Shown here one piece after another: positions 8,160-17,053 of a stretch of 64,000 bases of DNA (within the stretch, counting starts at the first letter, position 1; each line of letters starts with the position of its first letter). Below the pieces are notes generated by a model that worked only from the letters and a program-made list of their open reading frames with translations, was not told where the DNA came from and did no database searches. Source of the DNA: JAUWKC01 sp035529895 (GTDB lineage: Bacteria; Planctomycetota; Phycisphaerae; Sedimentisphaerales; Anaerobacaceae); NCBI GenBank assembly GCA_035529895.1, contig DATKVV010000070.1, forward strand, positions 124,001-188,000, given 5' to 3'. The translations under genes were made by a program, and so were the position numbers.

Positions 8160-8543
8160 TTATCGTTTCTCCTTTACACCTTTCTTGCCCGCCACCGTCT
8201 TTCTCGGGCCTTTTCGTGTTCGTGCATTGCTCTGCGTGTGCTGGCCCCGCACGGGCAGACCCTTTCGGTGCCGAATACCACGATAACAGGCTATGTCACG
8301 CAGCCGGGCGATATTCTGAGTTACCTGTCTGCGAAGCTGACCTCCCACGATGTAATTGCGGTCAATAATCTGAGTTATCCGGCTAAGCTCGTCTTCGGTA
8401 AGTTTGCCGGCTTTCACGCTTCTTTCGATTCTGGCTTCTTTCAAAATCTGTTCCGACGTATACTGGCCTATACCATAAATATAGGTCAACGCAATCCATA
8501 TTGACTTGTTGTTCGGAATATCGACGCCAACTATACGGGGCAT
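8160..8543 (-). CDS. rpsM: 30S ribosomal protein S13
   Basis: S13 is in the head of the small subunit and contacts the P-site tRNA and the bridge to L5. The 127-residue protein starts MPRIVGVDIPNNKSIWIALTY. It shows the helix-two-turns-helix region and the basic C-terminal end with GQHTQSNARTRKGPRKT. It heads the alpha operon after rpmJ. Confidence 0.97.
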   Translation of the reverse strand: MPRIVGVDIPNNKSIWIALTYIYGIGQYTSEQILKEARIERSVKAGKLTEDELSRITQIIDRNYIVGGQLRRQVTQNIARLRDIACYRGIRHRKGLPVRGQHTQSNARTRKGPRKTVAGKKGVKEKR

Positions 8544-8621
8544 ACTGACTCCTCATTTCCAAAGCAAAAGTTAAAAGCAAAAATCAAAAGAGTATTGCAT
8601 CTTCGCCCTTCTACTTTCCTG

Positions 8622-8735
8622 TTATCCCTGGCGCTGTTTGTGCCGACGATTGGTGCAGATCACCCGCACAACGCCCTTGCGACGGACTACCTTACAGTTT
8701 TCACATATTCGCTTTACGGAACTTCTGACTTTCAT
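8622..8735 (-). CDS. rpmJ: 50S ribosomal protein L36
   Basis: This small gene is easily missed. It encodes 37 residues from ATG at 8735 to TAA at 8622. It begins MKVRSSVKRICENCKVV and has Cys11, Cys14, Cys27 and His32, the zinc-ribbon ligands of the zinc-binding L36 type. AGGAAAG precedes the start. It lies between infA and rpsM, the usual place. Confidence 0.95.
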   Translation of the reverse strand: MKVRSSVKRICENCKVVRRKGVVRVICTNRRHKQRQG

Positions 8736-8790
8736 CTTTCCTGCAATCGCCTTTCACATTCGCGACTCGCCCATTACACAAGAGCCGCGG

Positions 8791-9006
8791 TTAATGACGC
8801 AGAATTATCCGGCCCCTGTTCAGGTCATAAGGCGACATTTCAACCGTGACCGTGTCGCCCGGCAGAATCCGAATATAATGCATCCGCATTTTGCCTGAAA
8901 CATGCGCCAAAATCTTGTGGCCGTTTTTCAATTCCACCCTAAACATGGCATTCGGCAAAGCCTCAGTCACAGTGGCTTGCAGCCGTATCGCTTCCTTTTT
9001 TACCAT
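8791..9006 (-). CDS. infA: Translation initiation factor IF-1
   Basis: IF-1 is a single S1/OB-fold domain that occupies the A site during initiation. The protein has 71 residues, with MVKKEAIRLQATVTEALPN at the start. HVSGKMRMHYIRILPGD and the end LNRGRIILRH complete the family signature. It is placed between map and rpmJ as in many bacteria. Confidence 0.96.
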   Translation of the reverse strand: MVKKEAIRLQATVTEALPNAMFRVELKNGHKILAHVSGKMRMHYIRILPGDTVTVEMSPYDLNRGRIILRH

Positions 9007-9095
9007 ATACGCCTGTTTTCCATGTCGCAGAGCTTACTGCGCCCTTTTTCGCAAATATGTATCACCCACGACATGCAACGAAAATTGCCAACAAT

Positions 9096-9878
9096 TCACG
9101 CTTTCTTTGTCAGCGCCTCACAACCATTTTTCACTATCGCAATCGTATGTTCAAAGTGAGCCGAGCATTTACCGTCTTTTGTCACAACGGTCCATCCGTT
9201 TTTCACCGTCTTTACCTCACTGGCGCCGGCATTAATCATCGGCTCAACCGCCAAAACCATACCTTCGGCCAAAACAATATCGTCAGCGAGCAAATCCTCG
9301 CTCACGAAATTGGGCACACGCGGCTCCTCGTGCATCTTTCTGCCGATACCGTGCCCAACAAAGTCCTTCACTACTGAAAAACCGGCCGATTCAGCGTAAC
9401 CTTGCATCTCTGCGGCTACTTCGCTCCATTTAACAGCCGGTGCAGCTCTTGCTATAGCTATGCCGAGAACACGGCTTGTTACGTCTATTAACCTCTGCTT
9501 CTCCGCAGAGATTCGACCTATACCAATCGTAACGGCCGCATCCCCACAGTAACCATCGAGCATAACGCCAAAGTCAATGCTCAATATATCGCCGTCCTTG
9601 AGCCTTACATCATTGGAAGGGATCCCATGAACCACTTCTTCATTTACCGACGCGCAAATGCAGGCCGGAAACGGAGTTCGAGCCAGAGGACTGCGCACAC
9701 CCTTAAATAATGCCTGTCCTCCGGCTTCTTCAGTCATTTGCGAGGCCACGGCGTCCAACTGCCCGGTAGTAACCCCAGGCTCGGCAATCTCTTGCAGTTT
9801 TGAAAGAACACCGGCTACAACAATGCCTGCCTGCCGGATCAACTCAATTTCCCTTCGGCTGCGAAGCGTTATAGCCAT
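9096..9878 (-). CDS. map: Methionine aminopeptidase, type I
   Basis: This enzyme removes the initiator methionine from nascent proteins. The 260-residue protein has no N-terminal extension. The metal ligands are all visible: the Asp of SIDFGVM and the second Asp in GYCGDAAVT, His of VGHGIGRKMHEEP, Glu of EGMVLAVEP and Glu of HFEHTIAIV. A substrate-side His is in VHGIPSND. Its place between adk and infA is typical of the spc-alpha junction. Confidence 0.96.
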   Translation of the reverse strand: MAITLRSRREIELIRQAGIVVAGVLSKLQEIAEPGVTTGQLDAVASQMTEEAGGQALFKGVRSPLARTPFPACICASVNEEVVHGIPSNDVRLKDGDILSIDFGVMLDGYCGDAAVTIGIGRISAEKQRLIDVTSRVLGIAIARAAPAVKWSEVAAEMQGYAESAGFSVVKDFVGHGIGRKMHEEPRVPNFVSEDLLADDIVLAEGMVLAVEPMINAGASEVKTVKNGWTVVTKDGKCSAHFEHTIAIVKNGCEALTKKA

Positions 9879-9903
9879 TTAGTTTAGTATCTCTTATCGC
9901 GTT

Positions 9904-10557
9904 TCACGCTTTGACCAGAGCATCCAACTTCTCGAACACTAAGGCACTTGCCTCATCAATGTTTTTGCCGGCATCGATGTCATAAACAGTGTTGTTTTCC
10001 CTATAGTAATCCACCACAGGCTCGGTCTGCAGATGATAGGTTTTCAGACGATTGGCGACTACTTCGGGACTGTCGTCGGGACGCTGCACAAGTTTAGCAC
10101 CGTCCTTATCACACAACCCTCCCACTTTCGGCTTGAGGTTTTCAATGTGGTAAACCGCACCACATTTGGGACAGCTTCGCCTGCCGCTCATCCGTTTGAC
10201 AACCACGTCGTCATCAATCTGCAAATTCAAAATGATATCTATCTTTTCGCCGTTCGAAGCCAGCGATTGGTCAAGCTCACTGGCCTGATTCACGGTCCTT
10301 GGGAAACCATCCAGCACAAAACCAGTCCTGGATACGTTCTTTATAGCATCTACCATCATTTGAACTATCACATCATCCGGAACAAGTCCACCGGAATCCA
10401 TATAACTCTGGGCCTTTTTGCCCAGTTTGGTGCCCAGCCCTCTTTCGCGCCGCAATATGTCACCGCTTGACAAATGGCTTAGCCCGTATTTATCAACGAT
10501 TCGCTTACACTGAGTTCCCTTGCCCGCCCCCGGCGCACCCAGCAGAACTATCCTCAT
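9904..10557 (-). CDS. adk: Adenylate kinase, zinc-lid type
   Basis: Adenylate kinase converts AMP and ATP to two ADP. The 217-residue long form has its P-loop GAPGAGKGTQ at 7-16. The NMP-binding Arg lies in SGDILRRE, FVLDGFPRT follows, and a lid carries CPKC and then CDKD, i.e. a three-Cys, one-Asp zinc site. The start codon overlaps the secY stop by four bases (ATGA), so the two are translationally coupled. Confidence 0.97.
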   Translation of the reverse strand: MRIVLLGAPGAGKGTQCKRIVDKYGLSHLSSGDILRRERGLGTKLGKKAQSYMDSGGLVPDDVIVQMMVDAIKNVSRTGFVLDGFPRTVNQASELDQSLASNGEKIDIILNLQIDDDVVVKRMSGRRSCPKCGAVYHIENLKPKVGGLCDKDGAKLVQRPDDSPEVVANRLKTYHLQTEPVVDYYRENNTVYDIDAGKNIDEASALVFEKLDALVKA

Positions 10558-11909
10558 GCGTAAGCTCCTTTGATCCTGCCGGCCTCACTGAAACCCTCGT
10601 AGCTGCGCATCAGGAGGTTGGCCTCGATCTTCTGAACCAGATCCAGCGAAACACTGACAACTATCAACAAACCTGTGCCGCCCAGAAAATTTGCTATTCT
10701 CCAGTCAACCCCCAACAGCATCGAAACAACCGAGGGCACAACGGCAATCATTGCCAGGAATGCCGCCCCAAAATAAGTCACTCTGGTCATTACCGTTTCC
10801 AAATAATCCGCGGTTCTGCGGCCCGGCCGCAGCCCGGGAATAAAGCTGCCCGAATCCCTGAGATTCTTGGCCATTTCTTTCGGCTGAAACTGCACCGTCA
10901 CCCAAAAATAGGCGAATAAGAATATCAATAACATATACAAAACGTTATACGTATAGCCATCGTGGCGCAAGACGCCGTCCAAAACCATAAGAAATCTCGA
11001 GTCCCCGAACCTTCTTGCCAACTGACCGACTATCAACGGCGGAAATATCATAAAGCTCGACGCAAAAATTATCGGCATAACCCCGCCGTGATTGACACGA
11101 AGCGGCAGATAGTGCCTCTGGCCGCCATACATTCGGCGCCCCCGCATCTGTTTTGCCTGTTGAATCGGTATCCGTCGCTGACCTTGAGTTATAAGTATCG
11201 CCCCGGCAACAACAAATACGAACGCTGCTATTAAGAATAACACCTTGGCAGGGCCTATGGTGCCGGGCGGCGGCGCAACCTGGAAACTAACATTTTCCCA
11301 AAGCCTCTGTATGGCCCATGGCATCCTCGAAATAATGCCGGCCATGATTATCAAACTGATACCGTTGCCTATGCCGTACTCATCTATCTGCTCGCCAAGC
11401 CACATCAAGAAAACAGTGCCGGCCGTCATACCGACAACACCCATTATTAAGGCTTGAGTCTTCATGCCGGCATACGTAAAGTCGCTAAAGGCAAACCACT
11501 TCATAAACATTAGCGACTGAACAACACATACCAGAACCGTCAGGTAGCGCGTATACTCCTGTATCTTTTTGTAACCGGTTTGGCCTTCCTGACGCAACTT
11601 CTTCAGGGCGGGAACAACCTCGCCCAGCAACATAAGGATAATCGACGCGGTGATATAGGGCATAATCCCCAGGCCAAACAAGCTGCTCTGACTCAGGGTT
11701 CCACCAGTGAACATCTGCATGTATTCGGCAGCTCTGCCTATGGGAGTGTCAGAACCTCTGCCCGCGACGGCAGCAGTTAACTTGGTCTGGTCGAAACAAG
11801 GATTGGGGATATGGAAACCAACCCTGTATATCATCAGCAGCGCCACCGTGAAAAGAATCTTGTTGCGCAGGTCCGGTATCCTGAATATGTTAAATACTGT
11901 TCCTAACAT
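10554..11909 (-). CDS. secY: Preprotein translocase subunit SecY
   Basis: SecY is the channel of the Sec translocon. Its 451 residues with about ten membrane segments are visible as hydrophobic runs. Family marks include GLGIMPYITASIILMLL in TM2 and the loop GQRRIPIQQAKQMRGRR that docks SecA and the ribosome. GLRPGRRTADYLETVMTR lies before the last helices. It follows rplO and is coupled to adk, the normal spc-operon order. SecE is encoded at 37.6 kb. Confidence 0.97.
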   Translation of the reverse strand: MLGTVFNIFRIPDLRNKILFTVALLMIYRVGFHIPNPCFDQTKLTAAVAGRGSDTPIGRAAEYMQMFTGGTLSQSSLFGLGIMPYITASIILMLLGEVVPALKKLRQEGQTGYKKIQEYTRYLTVLVCVVQSLMFMKWFAFSDFTYAGMKTQALIMGVVGMTAGTVFLMWLGEQIDEYGIGNGISLIIMAGIISRMPWAIQRLWENVSFQVAPPPGTIGPAKVLFLIAAFVFVVAGAILITQGQRRIPIQQAKQMRGRRMYGGQRHYLPLRVNHGGVMPIIFASSFMIFPPLIVGQLARRFGDSRFLMVLDGVLRHDGYTYNVLYMLLIFLFAYFWVTVQFQPKEMAKNLRDSGSFIPGLRPGRRTADYLETVMTRVTYFGAAFLAMIAVVPSVVSMLLGVDWRIANFLGGTGLLIVVSVSLDLVQKIEANLLMRSYEGFSEAGRIKGAYA

Positions 11910-11959
11910 ATCACATATCTTTCAATAAGTAACTCGCCAAAGGCTAAAACTTCAAACGA

Positions 11960-12406
11960 TTACTCAATAACCTTTGCCGCACCGCCGCAGCCTACAATCT
12001 TCTGCTCTGCGGCTTTGCTGAATTTATGAGCTGCTACCTGCAATCTTTTTGTCAGTTCACCGCTGCCAAGAATTTTCACCTTGCTTTTGCAGTTGGGAAT
12101 CAACCCGGCATCGGATAACTGCTCTACTCCTACAACTGAACCGTCATCAAACCTCTCCAATTGGAGCACGTTTACAATCGCGTAACGCACGGCAAACTTG
12201 TAATTACTAAAGCCTCGCTTGGGCAACCGTCTGAACAGCGGCATCTGGCCGCCTTCATAGAGCGACCTCGAAGATGCGCCGGCTCTGCTGCCGCTGCCTT
12301 TGTGGCCCCGACCAGAGGTCTTACCGTGCCCGCTGCCCGGCCCCCTGCCCACACGCCTGCGAGCCTTGCGTCTACCCGCAATGGAAGTTATTTCATGACT
12401 CAACAT
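11960..12406 (-). CDS. rplO: 50S ribosomal protein L15
   Basis: L15 is a late-assembly protein with a glycine- and arginine-rich N-terminus. It has 148 residues from the ATG at 12406 (MLSHEITSIAGRRKARRRVG). The frame is open to a GTG at 12421 that would overlap the rpsE stop. GSGHGKTSGRGHKGSGSR and GGQMPLFRRLPKRGFSN are the family signatures. It follows rpsE directly, with no rpmD (L30) between them. Confidence 0.95.
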   Translation of the reverse strand: MLSHEITSIAGRRKARRRVGRGPGSGHGKTSGRGHKGSGSRAGASSRSLYEGGQMPLFRRLPKRGFSNYKFAVRYAIVNVLQLERFDDGSVVGVEQLSDAGLIPNCKSKVKILGSGELTKRLQVAAHKFSKAAEQKIVGCGGAAKVIE

Positions 12407-12414
12407 CGAACTTA

Positions 12415-12933
12415 TCACCACCTTTTCAAAGTTTCAACTTCCACGCCGCGAAGAGATTCAACCATCTCCTTCCTGCGCAGCTTCAACAAACCGTTCAACG
12501 CAGCTTTCACAACGTTCTTGGCTGACGTACTGCCGTAGACTTTTGTAAGGACGTCCTGCACGCCGCACAATTCAAGCACTGCTCGCGCACTGGACCCGGC
12601 GATAACCCCGGTGCCGGGACTGGCCGGAACCATCGCTATCTTTGTAGCTCCATATTTTCCGATGACCTGATGTGGAAGCGTGCGGTCCAACAAAGATACT
12701 TTGCACAAAGATTTCTTGGCATCTTTCATCCCTTTCTCAACCGCCTGGGGGACCTCATTAGCCTTGCCGTAACCAATGCCGACCGTGCCCGCACGGTCGC
12801 CAACAACCACCAGGGCCGCAAAGCTGAACCTGCGACCACCTTTGACCACTTTGGCACAGCGATATACCTTCACGACCGTTTCTTCAAACGGCTGTTCCTG
12901 CTGAACGGATAGCTTAACCGGTTCTGCCGCCAA
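12415..12933 (-). CDS. rpsE: 30S ribosomal protein S5
   Basis: S5 lines the mRNA entrance and affects decoding accuracy. The protein has 172 residues. The double-stranded-RNA-like N-domain contains VVKVYRCAKVVKGGRRFSF and GIGYGKANEVPQAVEKG. The C-domain has VPASPGTGVIAGSSARAV. The stop lies eight bases before the L15 start, so translation is probably coupled and L30 is missing from the usual place between them. Confidence 0.96.
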   Translation of the reverse strand: MAAEPVKLSVQQEQPFEETVVKVYRCAKVVKGGRRFSFAALVVVGDRAGTVGIGYGKANEVPQAVEKGMKDAKKSLCKVSLLDRTLPHQVIGKYGATKIAMVPASPGTGVIAGSSARAVLELCGVQDVLTKVYGSTSAKNVVKAALNGLLKLRRKEMVESLRGVEVETLKRW

Positions 12934-12957
12934 TTTTCTTCTCCAATCTTACTTCTT

Positions 12958-13323
12958 TCAAAAAACGAGCCCCGTTTTTCTCGCTGCCTCGGCGAGAGCC
13001 TTGACTCTGCCATGAAACTTATAACGGTTCCTGTCAAAACAGACGCACTTAATACCCACTTGAAGCGCCTGCTTTGCGACCGTCTCACCTACCGCCTGAG
13101 CGGCCTTTTTGTCACGACCAGCGGACAATCGGTCCCGCAGGCCCTTAGCTCTGGTGCTCGAGCAAGCAAGCGTTACTCCCGCAACATCGTCTATAATCTG
13201 GGCGTAAATGTGCCTGTTCGAGCGAAACACCGATAGCCTCGGCCTTTCCGGAGTGCCAAAGGCTTTCTTTCGCACATGATATTTACGCCTCAGCGATGCC
13301 CTTTTCAGCTTATCTATACTCAT
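12958..13323 (-). CDS. rplR: 50S ribosomal protein L18
   Basis: L18 binds 5S rRNA. It has 121 residues from ATG 13323 (MSIDKLKRASLRRKYHVRKK). A TTG nine bases upstream is also open. GTPERPRLSVFRSNRHIYAQ and the end CFDRNRYKFHGRVKALAEAAR are diagnostic. It lies between rplF and rpsE as in the spc operon of most bacteria. Confidence 0.95.
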   Translation of the reverse strand: MSIDKLKRASLRRKYHVRKKAFGTPERPRLSVFRSNRHIYAQIIDDVAGVTLACSSTRAKGLRDRLSAGRDKKAAQAVGETVAKQALQVGIKCVCFDRNRYKFHGRVKALAEAARKTGLVF

Positions 13324-13393
13324 CAAAGCCAAATCCTAAAATACTACAGGATATTCCGTTTCCTATCCACTACCCTCTGCACATATCCGTCTT

Positions 13394-13975
13394 TTATGCC
13401 GGCCCTGCGGTGAACGCTTTGCCGACTTTGCGTCTGACGTGCTCGCCGGCATAACGAATGCCTTTACCTTTATAAGGTTCGGGCGGCCTTATTCTTCGTA
13501 TATCAGAAACAAATTGTCCCACGACACACCTGTCCGTTCCCGAAACAGTAAACTTGGCGGGAACATCGTCGCCTCTGGTCGCGCCCACCTCAATTTTTAC
13601 CTTTACGCCCTTTGGTATTACACGCTCGACCGGATGGCTGAAACCGACCTGAAAAGCGAGTTTGCCCCCCTGCTCCTTTACGTTATAACCGGTGCCGTAT
13701 ATTTCCATTTTCTTTTCGAAACCTTTGGTCACGCCGGCTACCATATTAGCAATCAAGGCGCGCATCGTACCGTGTAACTGCTTGTTCTGACGAATTTCAG
13801 GATGTGTATTTTCAACAAGCACTTCACGTCGGGAATTGTCAATCTTTACCGTTATCCGCGGGTGACAGCTCATCTGCAGCTCGCCGAGCGGACCCAAAAC
13901 TTTAATGCACCGGTCAATCTGCTCAACCTTCACTCCCTGAGGGATAACAACTGGTTTTTTCCCGATACGACTCAT
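13394..13975 (-). CDS. rplF: 50S ribosomal protein L6
   Basis: L6 lies near the factor-binding site of the large subunit. The ATG at 13975 (MSRIGKKPVVIPQGV) overlaps the rpsH stop by one base (TGATG), which decides the start over the longer open frame to 14023. The 193-residue protein has two L6 repeats, with GVTKGFEKKMEIYGTGYN between them. RRIRPPEPYKGKGIRYAGE is the strongly conserved C-terminal loop. Confidence 0.96.
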   Translation of the reverse strand: MSRIGKKPVVIPQGVKVEQIDRCIKVLGPLGELQMSCHPRITVKIDNSRREVLVENTHPEIRQNKQLHGTMRALIANMVAGVTKGFEKKMEIYGTGYNVKEQGGKLAFQVGFSHPVERVIPKGVKVKIEVGATRGDDVPAKFTVSGTDRCVVGQFVSDIRRIRPPEPYKGKGIRYAGEHVRRKVGKAFTAGPA

Positions 13976-14373
13976 CAGCTCACCGTACAAAGTATCTCGC
14001 CGCCAACTTTGGCCTTGCGACAACTCCTGTCGCTCATCACGCCTTTACTTGTCGAGACAATCGCTATACCCATGCCCCCCAAGACGTAGGGCAACTTATC
14101 AATCGATGAGTAGATTCTGCGGCCGGGCTTGCTGGTCCTGACTATTTCAGTGATAACCGACTGGCCGTTCTCATCGTACTTAAGGTCGATTCTTAATATT
14201 CCCTGCTTGCCGTCATCTATCCGGTCGAAACCCTCGATGTAACCTTCCTGCTTCAACACAGCCGCTATGCCCTCGCAGATTCTCGATGCCCTTATATTGA
14301 CATCAAGCCTGTTTATTCTCGCTGCGTTGCGGATTCTCGTCAGCATATCAGCTATTGGGTCGCTCAAACTCAT
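13975..14373 (-). CDS. rpsH: 30S ribosomal protein S8
   Basis: S8 binds the 16S central domain and in E. coli represses the spc operon. The 132-residue protein starts MSLSDPIADMLTRIRNAARI. It has SKPGRRIYSSIDKLPYVLGG and GIAIVSTSKGVMSDRSCRK, the RNA-binding C-terminal half. Its stop overlaps the start of rplF. Confidence 0.96.
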   Translation of the reverse strand: MSLSDPIADMLTRIRNAARINRLDVNIRASRICEGIAAVLKQEGYIEGFDRIDDGKQGILRIDLKYDENGQSVITEIVRTSKPGRRIYSSIDKLPYVLGGMGIAIVSTSKGVMSDRSCRKAKVGGEILCTVS

Positions 14374-14444
14374 AACTTCTTACCCCATGTTTTCGGCAGC
14401 AGGCAAATCACCTTTTATTCGAAACGTGACTCACCGTCCGCACT

Positions 14445-14630
14445 TTACCAACTGGCTTTTTTTACTCCTGGAATCTTGCCTTCGTTGGCCAATGTTCTAA
14501 AGCAAATCCTGCAAATCTTGAATTTTCGATAGACAGCTTTCGCCCTTCCACAAAGCTGGCAGCGCGTATACTGCCTGACGCGAAACTTCGGTTTCCTTTG
14601 TGCCTTATTCTCCAGCGCTTTAGTTGACAT
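14445..14630 (-). CDS. rpsN: 30S ribosomal protein S14, zinc-binding short form
   Basis: S14 of the type-Z class, 61 residues from ATG 14630 (MSTKALENKAQRKPKF). Cys24, Cys27, Cys40 and Cys43 form the zinc site (RCQLC and ICRIC). The invariant end is GKIPGVKKASW. The open frame continues nine codons upstream and overlaps the end of rplE, but the family length favours the internal ATG. Confidence 0.95.
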   Translation of the reverse strand: MSTKALENKAQRKPKFRVRQYTRCQLCGRAKAVYRKFKICRICFRTLANEGKIPGVKKASW

Positions 14631-14653
14631 ATTTAAACTCTGATCCCCAATCG

Positions 14654-15208
14654 TCAATTGCCGGCCGCTGATTTCCTGAACGGCATACCAAAAAGATCCA
14701 ACATCTTTCTGGCTTCTTCGTCCGTTCTTGCCGTTGTCACAAATGTTATGTTCATTCCCTGCTGAAACTCAATTTGAGCAGGGTTGATCTCAGGAAAAAC
14801 ACTCTGTTCGCTCAGACCCATCGAGTAATTGCCCCTGCCGTCAAACCCGTTGGGATTAAGGCCCCGAAAGTCTCTCACCCGCGGGATTGCAAGACTGATA
14901 AGTCTGTCCATAAACTCATACATGCGCTCGCCGCGAATAGTAACTTTCAGACCGGTCTCGACACCCGCGCGAACCTTGAAGTTCGAAACGCTTTTCTTGG
15001 CTTTACACGCTACCGGCATTTGGCCGGCAATCATCATCAGGTCCTTTTTGGCCAGTTCCAAAAACTTCTTGTCCTGTGTGGCCTTGCCAACACCCATGGA
15101 AACAATAATCTTTTCGACCCTCGGCACGGCCATACGATTCTTGTAGTTAAATTCCCTGGCCAACTCCGGAACTATCTGAGACTTATATAAATCTTTTAAA
15201 CGCGCCAT
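14654..15208 (-). CDS. rplE: 50S ribosomal protein L5
   Basis: L5 binds 5S rRNA and contacts P-site tRNA and S13. It has 184 residues. Family motifs include VPRVEKIIVSMGVGKATQD and AGVETGLKVTIRGERMYEF. They continue with VRDFRGLNPNGFDGRGNYS and the end FGMPFRKSAAGN. It stands between rplX and rpsN in conserved order. Confidence 0.96.
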   Translation of the reverse strand: MARLKDLYKSQIVPELAREFNYKNRMAVPRVEKIIVSMGVGKATQDKKFLELAKKDLMMIAGQMPVACKAKKSVSNFKVRAGVETGLKVTIRGERMYEFMDRLISLAIPRVRDFRGLNPNGFDGRGNYSMGLSEQSVFPEINPAQIEFQQGMNITFVTTARTDEEARKMLDLFGMPFRKSAAGN

Positions 15209-15261
15209 CCCAATCTTAGATCCTCATCTCGCATCGCATTCGAGACATAATCGGCAAGACC

Positions 15262-15594
15262 CTATTTTGCCCTTTTAACAGTGCCAATTTCCGCACCGTC
15301 GGCAGCAACCCGTTTTTTACTGCCATCCTCATTTATCTTATAACGGACCCGGGTACCCTTTGAGCTTTTTGGATTCACCGGCAGAACATTACTTATATGT
15401 ATTGGCTGCTCAACGTTGATTCGGCCTCCCTGCGGATTCCTGCGCGAAGGCCGAACGTGCTTCTTGGCCATATTATGACCCTGAATCACAACCTTGTTCT
15501 TGGCTCGTATTATACGCAGCACCCTGCCGGTGGCGCCCTTGTGGTCGCCGGCTATAATCTGAACCATATCACCTTTTTTTATATGAAAAGCCAT
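15262..15594 (-). CDS. rplX: 50S ribosomal protein L24
   Basis: L24 is one of the assembly-initiator proteins. The 110-residue protein begins with a KOW motif (KKGDMVQIIAGDHKGATGRV). HNMAKKHVRPSRRNPQGGRI and a conserved TRVRYKINEDGSKKRVA region follow. It is slightly longer than E. coli L24 only at the C-terminus. Confidence 0.96.
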   Translation of the reverse strand: MAFHIKKGDMVQIIAGDHKGATGRVLRIIRAKNKVVIQGHNMAKKHVRPSRRNPQGGRINVEQPIHISNVLPVNPKSSKGTRVRYKINEDGSKKRVAADGAEIGTVKRAK

Positions 15595-15621
15595 CTTACA
15601 TCTCTTATCCGGGGTTCTGAT

Positions 15622-16008
15622 TTATACTACCTCGCTTGCCAGTGAAATGATTTTCATATAGTTCTTTTCACGGAGTTCACGGGCTACCGCACCGAATATT
15701 CTCGTTCCTATCGGATTGCCCTCATTGTCAATCATCACCGCGGCATTGCTGTCGAACCTCACATAGCTTCCGTCAGGGCGTTTCACGGGGCTTTTGGTGC
15801 GAATAATAACACATTTATGCACCTTCTTATCATCCAACTGACAGGTCGGCAGCGACTTTTTGATTGCGACACAAATAACGTCCCCCAAGCCGGCCACCGA
15901 CCGCGTGTTATCTTTACGCGTGCCCCCTCTCCTGAGGACCCTGATGCACAGTGCCGACTTCACACCCGAGTTGTCGGCTATATCCAACATTGTTTGCTGC
16001 TGAATCAC
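15622..16008 (-). CDS. rplN: 50S ribosomal protein L14
   Basis: L14 forms a bridge with the small subunit. The 128-residue protein starts MIQQQTMLDIADNSGVKSA. It keeps GLGDVICVAIKKSLPTC and TKSPVKRPDGSYVRFDSNA. GTRIFGAVARELREKNYMKI closes the family core. It is in the usual rpsQ-rplN-rplX order. Confidence 0.96.
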   Translation of the reverse strand: MIQQQTMLDIADNSGVKSALCIRVLRRGGTRKDNTRSVAGLGDVICVAIKKSLPTCQLDDKKVHKCVIIRTKSPVKRPDGSYVRFDSNAAVMIDNEGNPIGTRIFGAVARELREKNYMKIISLASEVV

Positions 16009-16069
16009 CTTTTATCTCTCAATCAAAGTCAAAAACATCCCGATAGACAAAATCGGGCCTTCTACAACG

Positions 16070-16330
16070 TCACTCCGGAACCGCTTTTTCCACAATCCTG
16101 ACAAGACGCCAACTCTTGGTTTTGCTCACAGGCCTGCATTCAGCAACTTCAACAAGATCGCCGGCGCCGGCCTGATTACCTTCATCGTGAACTCCCAGTT
16201 TTGTTCTACGTTTCACATATTTGCCGTATTTCGGATGCCTGACCTTGAAATCAATGGCTACTCTGATGCTCTTGTTGCCGCTTTTGCTTAGTACGACGCC
16301 CGTTAGAGTTTTTTGTTCTCGACCCTGCAT
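16070..16330 (-). CDS. rpsQ: 30S ribosomal protein S17
   Basis: S17 is an OB-fold primary binding protein of the 16S 5' domain. It has 86 residues. LTGVVLSKSGNKSIRVAID opens the barrel and KYVKRRTKLGVHDEGN is the conserved loop. GDLVEVAECRPVSKTKSWR completes the signature. It lies 14 bases after rpmC. Confidence 0.95.
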   Translation of the reverse strand: MQGREQKTLTGVVLSKSGNKSIRVAIDFKVRHPKYGKYVKRRTKLGVHDEGNQAGAGDLVEVAECRPVSKTKSWRLVRIVEKAVPE

Positions 16331-16343
16331 CTTCTGTTTCCAA

Positions 16344-16532
16344 TCACGATTTCATCTCTTGCATCACTGTTTTAATCCTGGCAATATCACGCTTCACGTT
16401 GGTTATGGCTTTGGAATTCTCCAGTTTCTCCGTAACCGCCTGTGCGCGCAAATCAAACAAATGCCTCTGAAGCTCCTCAAGTTTGCCCGTGAGCTCATCA
16501 GGACTCATCTCGCGAAAATGCTGCACTTTCAT
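16344..16532 (-). CDS. rpmC: 50S ribosomal protein L29
   Basis: L29 sits beside the peptide exit tunnel and helps recruit trigger factor and SRP. The 62-residue protein is two long helices. EMSPDELTGKLEELQRHLFD covers the first helix and its turn, and NVKRDIARIKTVMQEMKS the second. It lies between rplP and rpsQ, as expected. Confidence 0.94.
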   Translation of the reverse strand: MKVQHFREMSPDELTGKLEELQRHLFDLRAQAVTEKLENSKAITNVKRDIARIKTVMQEMKS

Positions 16533-16546
16533 CCGAAGCGCCCTTT

Positions 16547-16966
16547 CTACAATGAATGACCTCGCTTAACAAGTCTGCACCTGATCGGCATCTTATGAGC
16601 AACTCTTAATAATGCCAGCTTCGCCACACTCTCGGTCACGCCGCCAACCTCAAAAATAACCATACCCGGCCTGACTCTGGCTACCCAGAACGCAGGCTCG
16701 CCCTTACCTTTGCCCATCCTCGTTTCCAACGGCTTGGCGCTCACCGGCTTATGTGGAAATATCCTCAGATATACCCTGCCTTCACGATGCAGGAAATGAG
16801 TTGCCGCGACTCGGCCCGCCTCGATACTTTTTGCCGATATCCAGCTCGTTTCCAGAGCCTGCAAGCCGTATTCTCCAAACGCCACAAAATTGCCTCTCGA
16901 CGCATTGCCTCTGACTTTGCCGCGCTGACTCTTACGGTACTTAACTCTTTTCGGCATCATTGCCAT
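16547..16966 (-). CDS. rplP: 50S ribosomal protein L16
   Basis: L16 shapes the A-site tRNA channel of the large subunit. It has 139 residues. MMPKRVKYRKSQRGKVRGNA, FGEYGLQALETSWISAKSIE and the RMGKGKGEPAFWVARVRPG loop are diagnostic. Three possible ATG codons are clustered at the start (16966, 16960 and 16957) with no clear ribosome site to choose between them. Confidence 0.95.
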   Translation of the reverse strand: MAMMPKRVKYRKSQRGKVRGNASRGNFVAFGEYGLQALETSWISAKSIEAGRVAATHFLHREGRVYLRIFPHKPVSAKPLETRMGKGKGEPAFWVARVRPGMVIFEVGGVTESVAKLALLRVAHKMPIRCRLVKRGHSL

Positions 16967-17053
16967 CTTTATCAGAGCCCTTCAAAAAAGCCAATGACTG
17001 GAAACTAAAAGCCAACAGCCATAATCCCTAAATCGAAACCCTTGAAGTTCGCG

